NCBI GenBank assembly: GCA_002438685.1
Contig: DJQG01000123.1
Coordinates: 1-13,187 of the forward strand
Reading direction: 5' to 3'
Source: Ruminococcaceae bacterium UBA6392
GTDB taxonomy: Bacteria > Bacillota > Clostridia > Oscillospirales > Acutalibacteraceae
Length of the DNA stretch: 13,187 nt
The translations under genes were made by a program, and so were the position numbers. Of the stretch, positions 7,652 to 13,187 are shown piece by piece (the stretch's first letter is position 1; the number at the start of each line of letters is the position of its first letter). The notes beneath the pieces are model-generated. The model was not told where the DNA came from and did no database searches. It worked only from the letters and a program-made list of their open reading frames with translations.

Positions 7652-7665
7652 GAGTTTTTGACCGT

Positions 7666-7693
7666 ATGAAAAAATGATAAAGGCGGTTATAAT
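7666..7693 (+). promoter_or_regulatory. Promoter of the candidate small RNA
   Basis: A perfect TATAAT at 7688-7693 has a weak -35 match, ATGAAA (7666-7671), at 16 bp. TTGACC at 7658-7663 is a better hexamer but 24 bp away, too far for a standard sigma-A promoter. The predicted start near 7700 falls exactly at the foot of the first RNA stem, which supports the assignment. Confidence 0.5.
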
Positions 7694-7699
7694 ATAGCC

Positions 7700-7881
7700 A
7701 AAGACCGACGGACGCGGCAGTCCCTCTTTTCCATCTTTTCCCTTATTCCTTACAAATTCTGCCAAGTCTGTCGGCCTTATTGATTAGACGACCACTCAAT
7801 ACTATCCTCCAAAATAGTTATTGCCTTTCCAAATGACGGCGGGAGCGCACCGGATATCCGATGCGCTCCCGTTCGTTTTTT
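7700..7881 (+). ncRNA. Candidate trans-acting small RNA with C-rich, G-free loop
   Basis: No reading frame is credible here, but the plus strand folds into three ordered elements. Stem 1 pairs 7703-7720 with 7759-7776: 15 of 18 positions pair (one G-U), with one A-C mismatch and a 2x2 internal loop. It can be extended by two A-U pairs at the base. Its 38-nt loop (7721-7758) contains no G and is full of UCCC, UUCC and CCCUC runs. Stem 2 pairs CAATACTAT (7797-7805) with 7814-7823 (one bulged U) around a loop starting CCTCC. The third is the terminator hairpin at 7840-7871 followed by a T-run. A TATAAT box lies just upstream. C-rich unpaired segments that can pair to Shine-Dalgarno sequences are the hallmark of Firmicutes sRNAs such as RsaE, FsrA and the streptococcal csRNAs. 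I see no specific homology to those, nor to 6S, SRP RNA, tmRNA or RNase P. A role in repressing translation is inference. Confidence 0.6.
7840..7881 (+). terminator. Intrinsic terminator of the candidate sRNA
   Basis: CGGGAGCGCA (7840-7849) pairs perfectly with TGCGCTCCCG (7862-7871). Inside are one C-A mismatch and CGG/CCG around an ATAT loop, and TTCGTTTTTT (7872-7881) follows. The T-run is on the plus side only; the minus-strand flank is poor in T. It therefore primarily ends a plus-strand transcript, and serves the converging TSCPD gene at best weakly. Confidence 0.82.
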
Positions 7882-7884
7882 ATC

Positions 7885-8148
7885 TTATTTGCTGTTCTTC
7901 TTTTCAAGAGCCTCGCGCAGAGCCTCCGCGAACTGGTCGGGACATGAGGTCTGCTTGAAGCCGCAGCGGATGCCTTCGAACCTGTCGATGATTTCCTCCG
8001 CGTCCATTCCCTCAACTATCGAGGATATTCCCGCGAGGTTGCCATTGCAGCCGCCCGTGAAATGGACGTTGTGAACGGTGTTGTCGTCGTCAATGTCAAA
8101 GTCGATGCGCCTTGAGCAGGTGCCGTGAGTGGTATATGAATATGTCAT
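7885..8148 (-). CDS. TSCPD domain-containing protein (small, Cys-rich)
   Basis: An 87-residue protein of the small TSCPD family, related to the Cys-containing domain found in some ribonucleotide reductases and widespread in Clostridia and Bacteroides as a stand-alone protein. The conserved pattern is complete: GTCSR with C11, FTGGCNGN (30-37) with C34, RCG with C62 and TSCPD (67-71) with C69. The four cysteines could bind a metal. I chose ATG 8148 rather than 8154: the ribosome binding site GGAGG (8160-8156) abuts 8154 with almost no spacing but is 7 nt from 8148. A good minus-strand promoter lies just upstream, and the gene converges with the sRNA candidate. Biochemical function is not known for the stand-alone family. 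Confidence in the family is high. Confidence 0.88.
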   Translation of the reverse strand: MTYSYTTHGTCSRRIDFDIDDDNTVHNVHFTGGCNGNLAGISSIVEGMDAEEIIDRFEGIRCGFKQTSCPDQFAEALREALEKKNSK

Positions 8149-8180
8149 GTTCATTCCTCCGTTTTCGTCATACTTCCTCT

Positions 8181-8209
8181 ATTCTAAACCAAAACGGAGC
8201 TTTTTTCAA
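8181..8209 (-). promoter_or_regulatory. Promoter of the TSCPD gene
   Basis: On the minus strand TTGAAA (8209-8204, 5/6) is separated by 17 bp from TAGAAT (8186-8181, 5/6), giving a start near 8174 and a leader of about 25 nt. The spacing and both hexamers are good. This gene can be expressed independently of the three-gene operon upstream, for which I see no terminator before this promoter. Confidence 0.72.
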
Positions 8210-8233
8210 GATGCGCCGCGGCAAATACATATA

Positions 8234-8554
8234 TTACATCAGGATATACATCAGCGCGAATATCGTCAGCATATCCGCCCCGTCTGCCGAGAGAATTATT
8301 ATCAGCGCGATTATCAGCAGCCTGTCGTCGTCAACCGGCGGAGCGGGCGGTCTTTGCGGCTTCGGCTTTTCGGGCGGCTTCGGCGGTCGCTCAGGCGGCT
8401 TTGGAGGCGGCTCGGGACGGCTTGGCGGCGGATTGGGATGATTGCACTGCCTCTGCTCGCCGCCCTTTATCGCCGCGCGCCTTTGCATCTCTCTGGCGCT
8501 CGCTATCGCTCTTTCGCGCATTCTCGCGAGCTCGTTTTCCGTATATGCGGGCAT
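8234..8554 (-). CDS. Small proline-rich protein with hydrophobic C-terminal hairpin, unknown function
   Basis: A 106-residue protein I do not recognise as a named family. Residues 1-35 form a basic, charged amphipathic helix (many Arg, Glu, Met). Residues 40-73 are dominated by proline in PPxP-type repeats with Lys/Arg/Glu between them. A VDDDR stretch (74-78) is followed by two short hydrophobic stretches, LLIIALIIILSA (79-90) and MLTIFALMYILM (95-106), split by DGAD. Each stretch is only about 11-12 residues, too short to span a membrane as a simple helix, so a membrane-inserted or self-associating hairpin is likely. GGGAGG lies 8-9 nt before the start, inside the end of the preceding gene, which stops 2 bp earlier: translation is coupled. 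It is last of three small genes. A cell-surface or spore-associated role is possible but unsupported. Confidence 0.72.
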   Translation of the reverse strand: MPAYTENELARMRERAIASAREMQRRAAIKGGEQRQCNHPNPPPSRPEPPPKPPERPPKPPEKPKPQRPPAPPVDDDRLLIIALIIILSADGADMLTIFALMYILM

Positions 8555-8556
8555 AC

Positions 8557-8880
8557 CTATTTCCTCCCGAGATCCTCTATCATCGGCAAAAGGTCAATGA
8601 GCTTTATCAGCTGCATCGCGTCGTCCGCCTTGCGGCGGCGCGGCTCGCTGAGCAGGGGACGCAGAGCAGCAATGAGGTCGCAGCGGCTGTCATGGCGGTT
8701 CATCGCGCTCATTATCTGCGCTATCTTTGCCATCGTCGCCGGATCCATGGAAAAGCCCCGGTCGCTGTCGTTCTGACTTTGCTCCTGCTCCGATGAGCCG
8801 AGCAGACTGCGTGCCGCGTCGCCGAGAGCCTTCATGTCCTCGTCGCTTAAAGAGGAGAGTATGTCGCCGATGTTGTCCAT
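8557..8880 (-). CDS. Small helical protein of unknown function, middle gene of three
   Basis: A 107-residue acidic-to-neutral protein predicted to be nearly all helical, with no signal peptide or membrane segment. It has two parts. Residues 1-28 (helix with LSSLSDEDMKAL) are followed by a Gln/Ser/Asp-rich hinge (29-44), then a longer helical domain (46-105) with alternating Leu/Ile/Met and Arg/Lys. In the latter, NRHDSR and ALRPLLSEPRRRKADDAM look like the conserved core. Similar proteins occur as 'hypothetical' in clostridial genomes beside partners like those here, as far as I can judge by eye. It starts 3 bp after the stop of the upstream gene, with AAGGGG as ribosome binding site, and the following gene begins 2 bp after its stop. 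This tight packing suggests that the three products are made in fixed proportion. Function unknown. Confidence 0.72.
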   Translation of the reverse strand: MDNIGDILSSLSDEDMKALGDAARSLLGSSEQEQSQNDSDRGFSMDPATMAKIAQIMSAMNRHDSRCDLIAALRPLLSEPRRRKADDAMQLIKLIDLLPMIEDLGRK

Positions 8881-8883
8881 AGC

Positions 8884-9129
8884 TTACCCCTTGTTATCCA
8901 CTCCGAATTTCTTCATCAGCCGCTGTGCTTCGGGGCTCTGAAGCAGCTTTTCGAGAGTCGATTTGTCGCTGAGAACTTCGTTCAATTTCTGCCGCTTCTC
9001 GTCGCTGAGCTGCTTTGACACCGCATTTATCGCCTTTTCGGGGTCTGCGGCGTCCTTGCCGCCGAACGATGCGGCGAGCTTCATCAGCTGTTCGGGCGTC
9101 ATGTTTCCGGGGCTGTTAATATTGCTCAT
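8884..9129 (-). CDS. Small helical protein of unknown function, first gene of three
   Basis: An 81-residue soluble helical protein. After a short flexible start (Asn/Pro/Gly to residue 10), TPEQLMKLAASFGG (11-24) and the region 29-58 form two or more amphipathic helices. Near the end is SPEAQRLMKKFG (65-76), a motif that echoes the first helix. The frame is open upstream to 9363, but ATG 9129 is the best start because GGTGG is 7 nt before it. The upstream extension reads as Arg/Ser-rich shadow sequence antisense to the phosphodiesterase gene. It leads the three-gene minus-strand operon ending at 8234, with only 3 bp to the next gene. I do not recognise a function. The composition resembles small regulators or scaffold subunits, but that is only an impression. 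Confidence 0.7.
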   Translation of the reverse strand: MSNINSPGNMTPEQLMKLAASFGGKDAADPEKAINAVSKQLSDEKRQKLNEVLSDKSTLEKLLQSPEAQRLMKKFGVDNKG

Positions 9130-9157
9130 TGCAAAACCACCTTTTTTCATATATAAT
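9129..9157 (+). promoter_or_regulatory. Promoter for the phosphodiesterase-decarboxylase genes
   Basis: TTGCAA (9129-9134, 4/6) is separated by 17 bp from a perfect TATAAT (9152-9157), giving a start near 9164 and a leader of about 78 nt before the ATG at 9242. The -35 box sits on the start codon of the opposite-strand gene. Confidence 0.5.
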
Positions 9158-9204
9158 AAACTTATGCACGCGCTCCCCACATAGAACCTGTCGGGCGCGC
9201 AGGC

Positions 9205-9210
9205 ATTATA
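9205..9210 (-). promoter_or_regulatory. Possible -10 box for the three-gene minus-strand operon
   Basis: A perfect TATAAT on the minus strand lies about 75 bp upstream of the 9129 start, but no good -35 hexamer stands 16-18 bp away. A GGTCTATGACC palindrome (9213-9223) lies in the spacer and might be an operator or an alternative-sigma element. Confidence 0.33.
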
Positions 9211-9241
9211 CGGGTCTATGACCTGAAAACGGGGCGAAATA

Positions 9242-9703
9242 ATGCGAATACTTGTTCTTTCCGATTCCCACGGTATGCCCTCGCGCATACTCGACGCGGT
9301 CGAAGCGCATCCGGAAGCAGAGGCGCTGATTTTTCTCGGCGACGGCGAGCGGGATCTCGACACTGTCGAAAGCTATTATCACAGCCTGCCGAATGTAATA
9401 AAGGTCGCGGGCAACTGCGATTTTTCTTCTGAGCTGCCGCTTCTGCGCGTGGTGACTCTCGGCGGGAAAAAGATATACTGCACCCACGGTCACGCCGAGC
9501 ATGTAAAATACGGCACTGACGAGCTCCTTCTCTGCGCAAGGCAGGAGGGCGCCGACATAGTATTATACGGTCATACCCACACGGGTGTTACTTGCTATGA
9601 CGACGGGCTATATATCATGAATCCCGGCAGCATACGCGACGGGCACTACGGCATGATCGATATCGTGCCCGGCGGAATAATGCTCAACGAAGCTAAACTC
9701 TGA
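9242..9703 (+). CDS. YfcE/MJ0936-family metallophosphoesterase (phosphodiesterase)
   Basis: A 153-residue single-domain calcineurin-like phosphoesterase. All five metal-site motifs are present in order: DSH (D8, H10), GDGE (D34), GNCD (N58), THGH (H82, H84) and GHTH (H111, H113). They supply the two-metal centre that hydrolyses phosphodiester bonds in small artificial or natural substrates. The length is normal for the YfcE/MJ0936 group. The start lacks a strong ribosome binding site (only a GGGG at 9231-9234), suggesting modest expression. The gene ends 8 bp before the decarboxylase gene and is co-transcribed with it. The natural substrate of the family is not settled. The assignment to family is secure; a link to the c-di-AMP receptor gene further on is tempting but not shown. 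Confidence 0.92.
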   Translation: MRILVLSDSHGMPSRILDAVEAHPEAEALIFLGDGERDLDTVESYYHSLPNVIKVAGNCDFSSELPLLRVVTLGGKKIYCTHGHAEHVKYGTDELLLCARQEGADIVLYGHTHTGVTCYDDGLYIMNPGSIRDGHYGMIDIVPGGIMLNEAKL

Positions 9704-9711
9704 GGTGAAAA

Positions 9712-11043
9712 ATGTCTGCTCCGCTTTTTGACGCCGTGACGGCGCACGCAAAAAAGCAAAAGGTCAGTATGCATATGCCCGCGCACAAAGGCAATTTTCC
9801 CGCGCTCGGCGGCATACAGAGCTTTGACATAACGGAGATACCGGACACCGGAAGCCTCTTTGACGGCGAGGGCGCAACGGCTCTCGCAGAGGCGCAGGCG
9901 CAAAAGCTGTTCAGCTCGGCAGCGACGTTTATGAGCGCCGGCGGCTGCACGCTCTGCATCCAGGCGATGTTCAGAGCCGCCGCACCGCACGGCGGAAAAG
10001 TTGTATGCGGGCGCGTTGTCCACCGCAGTGCGGTCAACGCAATGTCCCTGCTCGGTATCGAGCCCGTGTGGGTTCTGCCGGACTCGAGCGCAGGCGAGCT
10101 GTTTTCCGGGCGCATAACAGCAGAGGGTGTGCGCCGCGCACTCGAAAAAACGCCGGGGACGAAGGCTGTATATATCACTTCGCCCGATTATTTCGGCGTT
10201 ATCAGCGATGTCAAAGCCATAGCGGACACTGCACGCGAATTTGGAGTGCCGTTGCTCGTGGACTGCGCCCACGGAGCGCATCTGAAATTCTTGGAAAAAG
10301 ATATCTCGCCGCTTAACCTCGGAGCGACAATGAGCGCCGAGAGCGCGCATAAGACCCTGCCCGTCCTGACAGGCGGCGCATGGCTACAAATCGGCGACGA
10401 AAGCTTTGTGCCGGAGATTCGCCGCGCCATGACGCTTTTCGGCTCGACAAGCCCGTCTTATCCGATAATGATATCATTGGATCTCGCGCGCGACTGGCTC
10501 GAAAGCAACGCGGGCGATTTTATCCGTCTGAGCCGCCGAGTGAAAAAAACAAAGGAGCTCTGCCGTTCTCTCGGGCTTATCCTGCCCGAGGGCGAGTGCG
10601 ACCCGACGCGCATAGCCTTTGATGTTCAAAATTTCGGCTTCGACGGCGCGGATGTCGGCGAGCTTCTGCGTGCGCACGGCATTGAGCCCGAATATGCGGG
10701 ACTCGGGAAGATAATTCTTATCCCGTCCGTCATGAATACCGAAGAGGATTTTGATAGACTTGACGCGGCTCTTGTTGATATATTTTCAAAAGCCGTGCCG
10801 TGCGGCAAAACTCCGATCGGAGTCAACGCATTTTTGCCGCGCATCAGCATGACGCCGCGCGAAGCTCTGTTTGCGGAGTGTGAATATATAAATATTGACT
10901 CCGCACTTGGGCGGACGGCGGCGGAGGCATATTGCCCGTGCCCGCCCGCGATCCCAGCGGCAATGCCGGGAGAGATACTCGGAGAGCGGGAGATAGAGGA
11001 ACTTCGCAGATACGGTATTTTCAATATAAAAGTTGTAAAATAA
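9712..11043 (+). CDS. Orn/Lys/Arg decarboxylase-family PLP-dependent enzyme (YaaO-like)
   Basis: A 443-residue fold-type I PLP enzyme of the Orn/Lys/Arg decarboxylase major-domain family. The signatures are MPAHKG (22-27), DTGSLFDGEG (45-54), DCAHGAH (184-190; D184 should contact the pyridine nitrogen) and SAHKTLPVLTG (211-221), with K214 as the PLP Schiff-base lysine. FGSTSPSYP, the usual phosphate-site segment, follows near residue 243. A smaller C-terminal domain completes the protein; it is a little shorter than Bacillus YaaO (about 480). GAGGTGAAAA precedes the start. In many Firmicutes this gene stands just before tmk-darA-holB-ricT, and here it stands before darA-holB-ricT. The reaction (arginine, lysine or ornithine decarboxylation) cannot be fixed from sequence; arginine for spermidine synthesis is one possibility. 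Confidence 0.92.
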   Translation: MSAPLFDAVTAHAKKQKVSMHMPAHKGNFPALGGIQSFDITEIPDTGSLFDGEGATALAEAQAQKLFSSAATFMSAGGCTLCIQAMFRAAAPHGGKVVCGRVVHRSAVNAMSLLGIEPVWVLPDSSAGELFSGRITAEGVRRALEKTPGTKAVYITSPDYFGVISDVKAIADTAREFGVPLLVDCAHGAHLKFLEKDISPLNLGATMSAESAHKTLPVLTGGAWLQIGDESFVPEIRRAMTLFGSTSPSYPIMISLDLARDWLESNAGDFIRLSRRVKKTKELCRSLGLILPEGECDPTRIAFDVQNFGFDGADVGELLRAHGIEPEYAGLGKIILIPSVMNTEEDFDRLDAALVDIFSKAVPCGKTPIGVNAFLPRISMTPREALFAECEYINIDSALGRTAAEAYCPCPPAIPAAMPGEILGEREIEELRRYGIFNIKVVK

Positions 11044-11061
11044 CCGAAGATGTTTTATAAT
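11033..11061 (+). promoter_or_regulatory. Promoter of the darA-holB-ricT operon
   Basis: TTGTAA (11033-11038, 4/6) lies 17 bp from a perfect TATAAT (11056-11061), giving a start near 11068 and a leader of about 27 nt before the darA ATG at 11095. The -35 box is inside the last codons of the decarboxylase gene. The operon can also be reached by read-through, as no terminator lies between. Confidence 0.58.
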
Positions 11062-11094
11062 ATTATTGAGTAAGATATGAAAGGAGCTCTTCCG

Positions 11095-11418
11095 ATGAAA
11101 CTCATCATCGCGATAATCAGCAACGACGACTCATATGACGTTTTGAGCGAGCTTACAAAGGTCGGTTTTGACGCTACGAAGCTGTCGACAACGGGCGGAT
11201 TTCTGAGCGCGGGCAATGTCACCCTGCTCATAGGCGTTGAGGACAGCCGCGTTGACGATGTTATGGAGATACTCAGGGAAAACAGCTCCAGACGCACTCA
11301 GCTCATGACCGCAGCGCCCGCTTATAATGCGGAGAGCTTCGTGACTCTGCCCGTTCAGGTCGCGGTCGGCGGCGCTACCGTGTTCGTTGTGAATATGGAT
11401 AAATTCTATAAGCTGTAA
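11095..11418 (+). CDS. darA: Cyclic-di-AMP receptor, PII-like protein
   Basis: A 107-residue PII-like protein. The ferredoxin-like core begins MKLIIAIISNDD, and the conserved STTGGFLSAGNVTLLIG (31-47) matches the nucleotide-binding T-loop/B-loop region of DarA (PstA in Listeria, YaaQ), which binds c-di-AMP as a trimer. GVEDSRVDDVMEIL follows as in the family, and the length is normal (Bacillus about 109). I start at ATG 11095 because AAGGAG (11081-11086) is 8 nt before it; the in-frame ATG at 11077 would put the ribosome binding site inside the gene. It heads an operon with holB 13 bp downstream, as in Bacillus. Regulation is likely constitutive from the promoter at 11033-11061. The molecular target of DarA is not settled in the family. 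Confidence 0.93.
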   Translation: MKLIIAIISNDDSYDVLSELTKVGFDATKLSTTGGFLSAGNVTLLIGVEDSRVDDVMEILRENSSRRTQLMTAAPAYNAESFVTLPVQVAVGGATVFVVNMDKFYKL

Positions 11419-11431
11419 TGTCGGAGAACAT

Positions 11432-12295
11432 ATGGGATTCGAGTCTTTGCAAATATCAGAGCCGCTGAAAAAGGCTCTGAGTTCCTCTGTGAACTCAGGG
11501 CGTTTTCCCCATGCCGCGATTCTCGAGGATGAGGACAGCGAACGCCTGATGGATACTGCGAAGACCCTCGCTGCCGCGCTCGTGTGCTCGGGGGATGATA
11601 AGCCCTGCGGCAGGTGCATAAACTGCCTCAAGGCGCGCTCGGATTCGCATCCCGATATAAAAATTTTCGAGCCCGACCCGAAAACGAATAATTTCAAGGT
11701 CGAGACCGTCCGCGAGATACGCTCGGATGCCTATATAGTCGCAAACGAGGCGGACAGAAAAGTTTATATCTTAAAAGACGCGCAGAATATGCTCGTCCCC
11801 GCACAGAACGCGCTGCTCAAAGTTCTCGAAGAGCCGCCGGAGGGCGTGTGCTTTCTGCTGCTGACGGATGACAAGAATGTGTTTTTGCAGACCGTTTTGT
11901 CCCGCTGCGCAGTCTTTTCTCAGGGCGGCGGCAGGCGCGTGGACAGCGGCGTTTTCGAAGCGGCGCGGGCTGTTGCGGCGGCTGTGCCGGAGGCTAATGA
12001 ATATCCTCTGCTCGCGGCAACTGCGGCGTTTGAAAAGGATAAAACGCTCTTCAGAGCGGTCTTGCAGGTTCTGCCCGAATTTTTCCGCGCGGCGGTGCTG
12101 ATAAAATCCGGAGTCGAAGCGCCCGAAGAATATAAAACCGAGGCGCAGAAGCTCGCGGGGAATGTTACGACCGCGAATCTCATGCGCATGATAACCTGCG
12201 CCGACGATTTGGCGGCTTCGTTTGAAAGAAATGAAAATTACACTCTGCTTATTACCCGTATGTGCGCCGAGCTGCGCCGGGCGTCCGGCAGATGA
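11432..12295 (+). CDS. holB: DNA polymerase III delta-prime subunit (clamp loader)
   Basis: A 287-residue clamp-loader subunit. A degenerate P-loop region (residues 28-42, lacking GKT) is normal for delta-prime, which does not hydrolyse ATP. The zinc-binding cysteines are C52, C59, C62 and C65 (CSGDDKPCGRCINC). The HPDI segment (73-76), NALLKVLEEPP (126-136) and the sensor motif SRC (157-159) identify the AAA+ fold. The C-terminal collar domain is divergent, as usual; the total is shorter than the 300-330 typical of the family but ends cleanly. It acts in the cytoplasm to load the sliding clamp at the replication fork. A weak GGAGAA precedes the start, 13 bp after darA. It is followed after 13 bp by ricT with AAAGGATGA. 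Confidence is high. Confidence 0.93.
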   Translation: MGFESLQISEPLKKALSSSVNSGRFPHAAILEDEDSERLMDTAKTLAAALVCSGDDKPCGRCINCLKARSDSHPDIKIFEPDPKTNNFKVETVREIRSDAYIVANEADRKVYILKDAQNMLVPAQNALLKVLEEPPEGVCFLLLTDDKNVFLQTVLSRCAVFSQGGGRRVDSGVFEAARAVAAAVPEANEYPLLAATAAFEKDKTLFRAVLQVLPEFFRAAVLIKSGVEAPEEYKTEAQKLAGNVTTANLMRMITCADDLAASFERNENYTLLITRMCAELRRASGR

Positions 12296-12308
12296 AAGGA
12301 TGAAATAA

Positions 12309-13175
12309 ATGGCCCAGGTCATAGGAGTCAGATTCAGAGAGGTCGGAAAAGTCTATTATTTCGACCCTCTCGATAATAAATTCGAAAAGGGCGACCATGT
12401 TATCGTCGAGACTGTCCGCGGAATGGAGTGCGGCGAAGTTGCGCTCGAAAACAGCGAGGTCAGCGACGAGGAGATAGTCAAGCCACTCAAGTCCGTTGTG
12501 CGCCGCGCGACGGAAGCGGATCTTAAAATAGTCGAGGAGAACCGCAAAAAAGAGCAGGAAGCTTTTGACATCTGCCTGCAGAAAATAGCCGACCACGGGC
12601 TCGACATGATGAAGCTCGTCAATGTCGAATACGCTTTCGACGGCAAGAAGATACTTTTCTATTACACCTCCGATGTCAGAGTCGATTTCCGCGAGCTCGT
12701 AAAAGATCTTGCCCGCGTGTTCCGCACGAGGATAGAGCTTCGTCAGATAGGCGTGCGCGACGGGTCGAAGATGCTCGGTGGTCTCGGCATGTGCGGCAGA
12801 CCGTTCTGCTGCAGCACGTTTATCGGCGATTTCCAGCCCGTGTCGATAAAGATGGCAAAGGAGCAGGGACTCTCGCTCAACCCCGTCAAGATAAGCGGTA
12901 CCTGCGGCAGACTCATGTGCTGCCTCAAATATGAGCAGGATAACTACGAGTATCTGCTCAAGATAACCCCGAAGCAGGGCGCGCTCGTCGATACTCCCGA
13001 GGGCAGGGGAACCGTAGTTGAAGTCAATCTTCTCTCCGGTCAGCTCAAGGTCAGACTCGACCGCTGCCCCGATGCCGCGCCGCATTCGTTCAATCGCCGC
13101 GAGGTGAAGACGATAAAGGACGGCAAAATAAAGGTCGACCGCTCCGAGCTTGAGGCTCTCAAGGGAATAGAATAA
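12309..13175 (+). CDS. ricT: RicT/YaaT-like PSP1-domain protein (Fe-S, RNA maturation regulator)
   Basis: A 288-residue PSP1-domain protein matching Bacillus RicT (YaaT). The core is recognisable as EKGDHVIVET (26-35), RGMECGEV (38-45) and LRQIGVRDGSKMLGGLGMCG. The conserved cysteines are C162, C167 and C168 (GMCGRPFCC) and C199, C204 and C205 (GTCGRLMCC), which in B. subtilis help coordinate 4Fe-4S clusters in the RicA-RicF-RicT complex. That complex stimulates mRNA maturation by RNase Y and affects sporulation and biofilm choice. The length is close to the Bacillus protein. The start has AAAGGATG immediately after the holB stop. It is the last gene in the window, with 12 nt left at the edge that contain a possible GAGGA for a further gene. 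RicA and RicF partners are not in the window. Confidence 0.94.
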   Translation: MAQVIGVRFREVGKVYYFDPLDNKFEKGDHVIVETVRGMECGEVALENSEVSDEEIVKPLKSVVRRATEADLKIVEENRKKEQEAFDICLQKIADHGLDMMKLVNVEYAFDGKKILFYYTSDVRVDFRELVKDLARVFRTRIELRQIGVRDGSKMLGGLGMCGRPFCCSTFIGDFQPVSIKMAKEQGLSLNPVKISGTCGRLMCCLKYEQDNYEYLLKITPKQGALVDTPEGRGTVVEVNLLSGQLKVRLDRCPDAAPHSFNRREVKTIKDGKIKVDRSELEALKGIE

Positions 13176-13187
13176 ACGAGGACATAA

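Noticed and set aside
7700..7881. Identification of the structured RNA as 6S, SRP RNA, tmRNA or RNase P RNA
   Set aside because: The 5' end pairs with an internal segment rather than the 3' end as in 6S, and none of the signature sequences of the other classes is seen.
8129..8796. Long plus-strand open frames opposite the three small genes
   Set aside because: They are Arg-rich shadow frames created by the GC-biased codons of the minus-strand genes; the minus-strand frames have ribosome binding sites and tight gene spacing.
9130..9363. Longer version of the 81-residue minus-strand protein
   Set aside because: The extra N-terminal part is Arg/Ser-rich and antisense to the phosphodiesterase; GGTGG precedes ATG 9129.
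11447..11560. Missing Walker A motif in holB as a sign of a broken gene
   Set aside because: Delta-prime subunits normally lack a functional P-loop; the zinc cysteines and SRC motif are intact.
1..13187. CRISPR arrays, insertion sequences, phage genes or tRNA genes
   Set aside because: No regular repeats with spacers, no transposase or phage motifs and no tRNA-like cloverleaf were seen on either strand.

Overview
The window looks like a chromosomal segment of a Gram-positive, moderately GC-rich anaerobe of the class Clostridia, probably a gut Oscillospiraceae/Ruminococcaceae-type organism. The basis is the darA-holB-ricT block behind an Orn/Lys/Arg decarboxylase (a Firmicutes arrangement), strong AAGGAGG-type ribosome binding sites, frequent ATA isoleucine codons, and similarity by eye to clostridial TSCPD-domain and MMPL proteins. 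No species can be named. No insertion sequence, phage gene, CRISPR array, tRNA or rRNA was seen.

Layout. (1) 39-2863, plus strand: a carbohydrate operon of two TIM-barrel sugar isomerase/epimerase-like proteins and a Gfo/Idh/MocA NAD(P)-dependent dehydrogenase, cut at the left edge of the window. (2) 3073-7577, plus strand: a self-contained efflux/lipid-export module. A TetR regulator (real start 3148) has two near-identical palindromic operators, one overlapping its -35 box and one in its leader. It is followed by an MMPL/RND-type transporter and a lipoprotein, and closed by a strong hairpin terminator. (3) 7578-7881: no protein gene, but an apparent small-RNA gene of about 180 nt. It has a perfect TATAAT box, a long 5' stem with a 38-nt G-free loop, a second hairpin with a CCTCC loop and an intrinsic terminator, preceded by repeated TTTTGG(C)ACAAAACC motifs. 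(4) 7885-9129, minus strand: a TSCPD-domain protein with its own good promoter, and behind it a tight operon of three small unrecognised proteins. (5) 9242-11043, plus strand: a YfcE/MJ0936-type phosphodiesterase and a PLP-dependent Orn/Lys/Arg decarboxylase-fold enzyme. (6) 11095-13175, plus strand: darA (c-di-AMP receptor), holB (DNA polymerase III delta-prime) and ricT (PSP1/YaaT), apparently with their own promoter overlapping the end of the decarboxylase gene.

How they fit together. Region 1 is probably oxidation plus isomerisation/elimination of a sugar or glycoside. Region 2 is an autoregulated exporter that should be induced by a hydrophobic ligand of the TetR protein. Region 6 is the conserved Firmicutes housekeeping block, but tmk, which sits between the decarboxylase and darA in Bacillus, is missing here. 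The most novel items are the candidate C-rich-loop sRNA at about 7700-7881, the paired TetR operators, and the three-gene operon of small unknown proteins.
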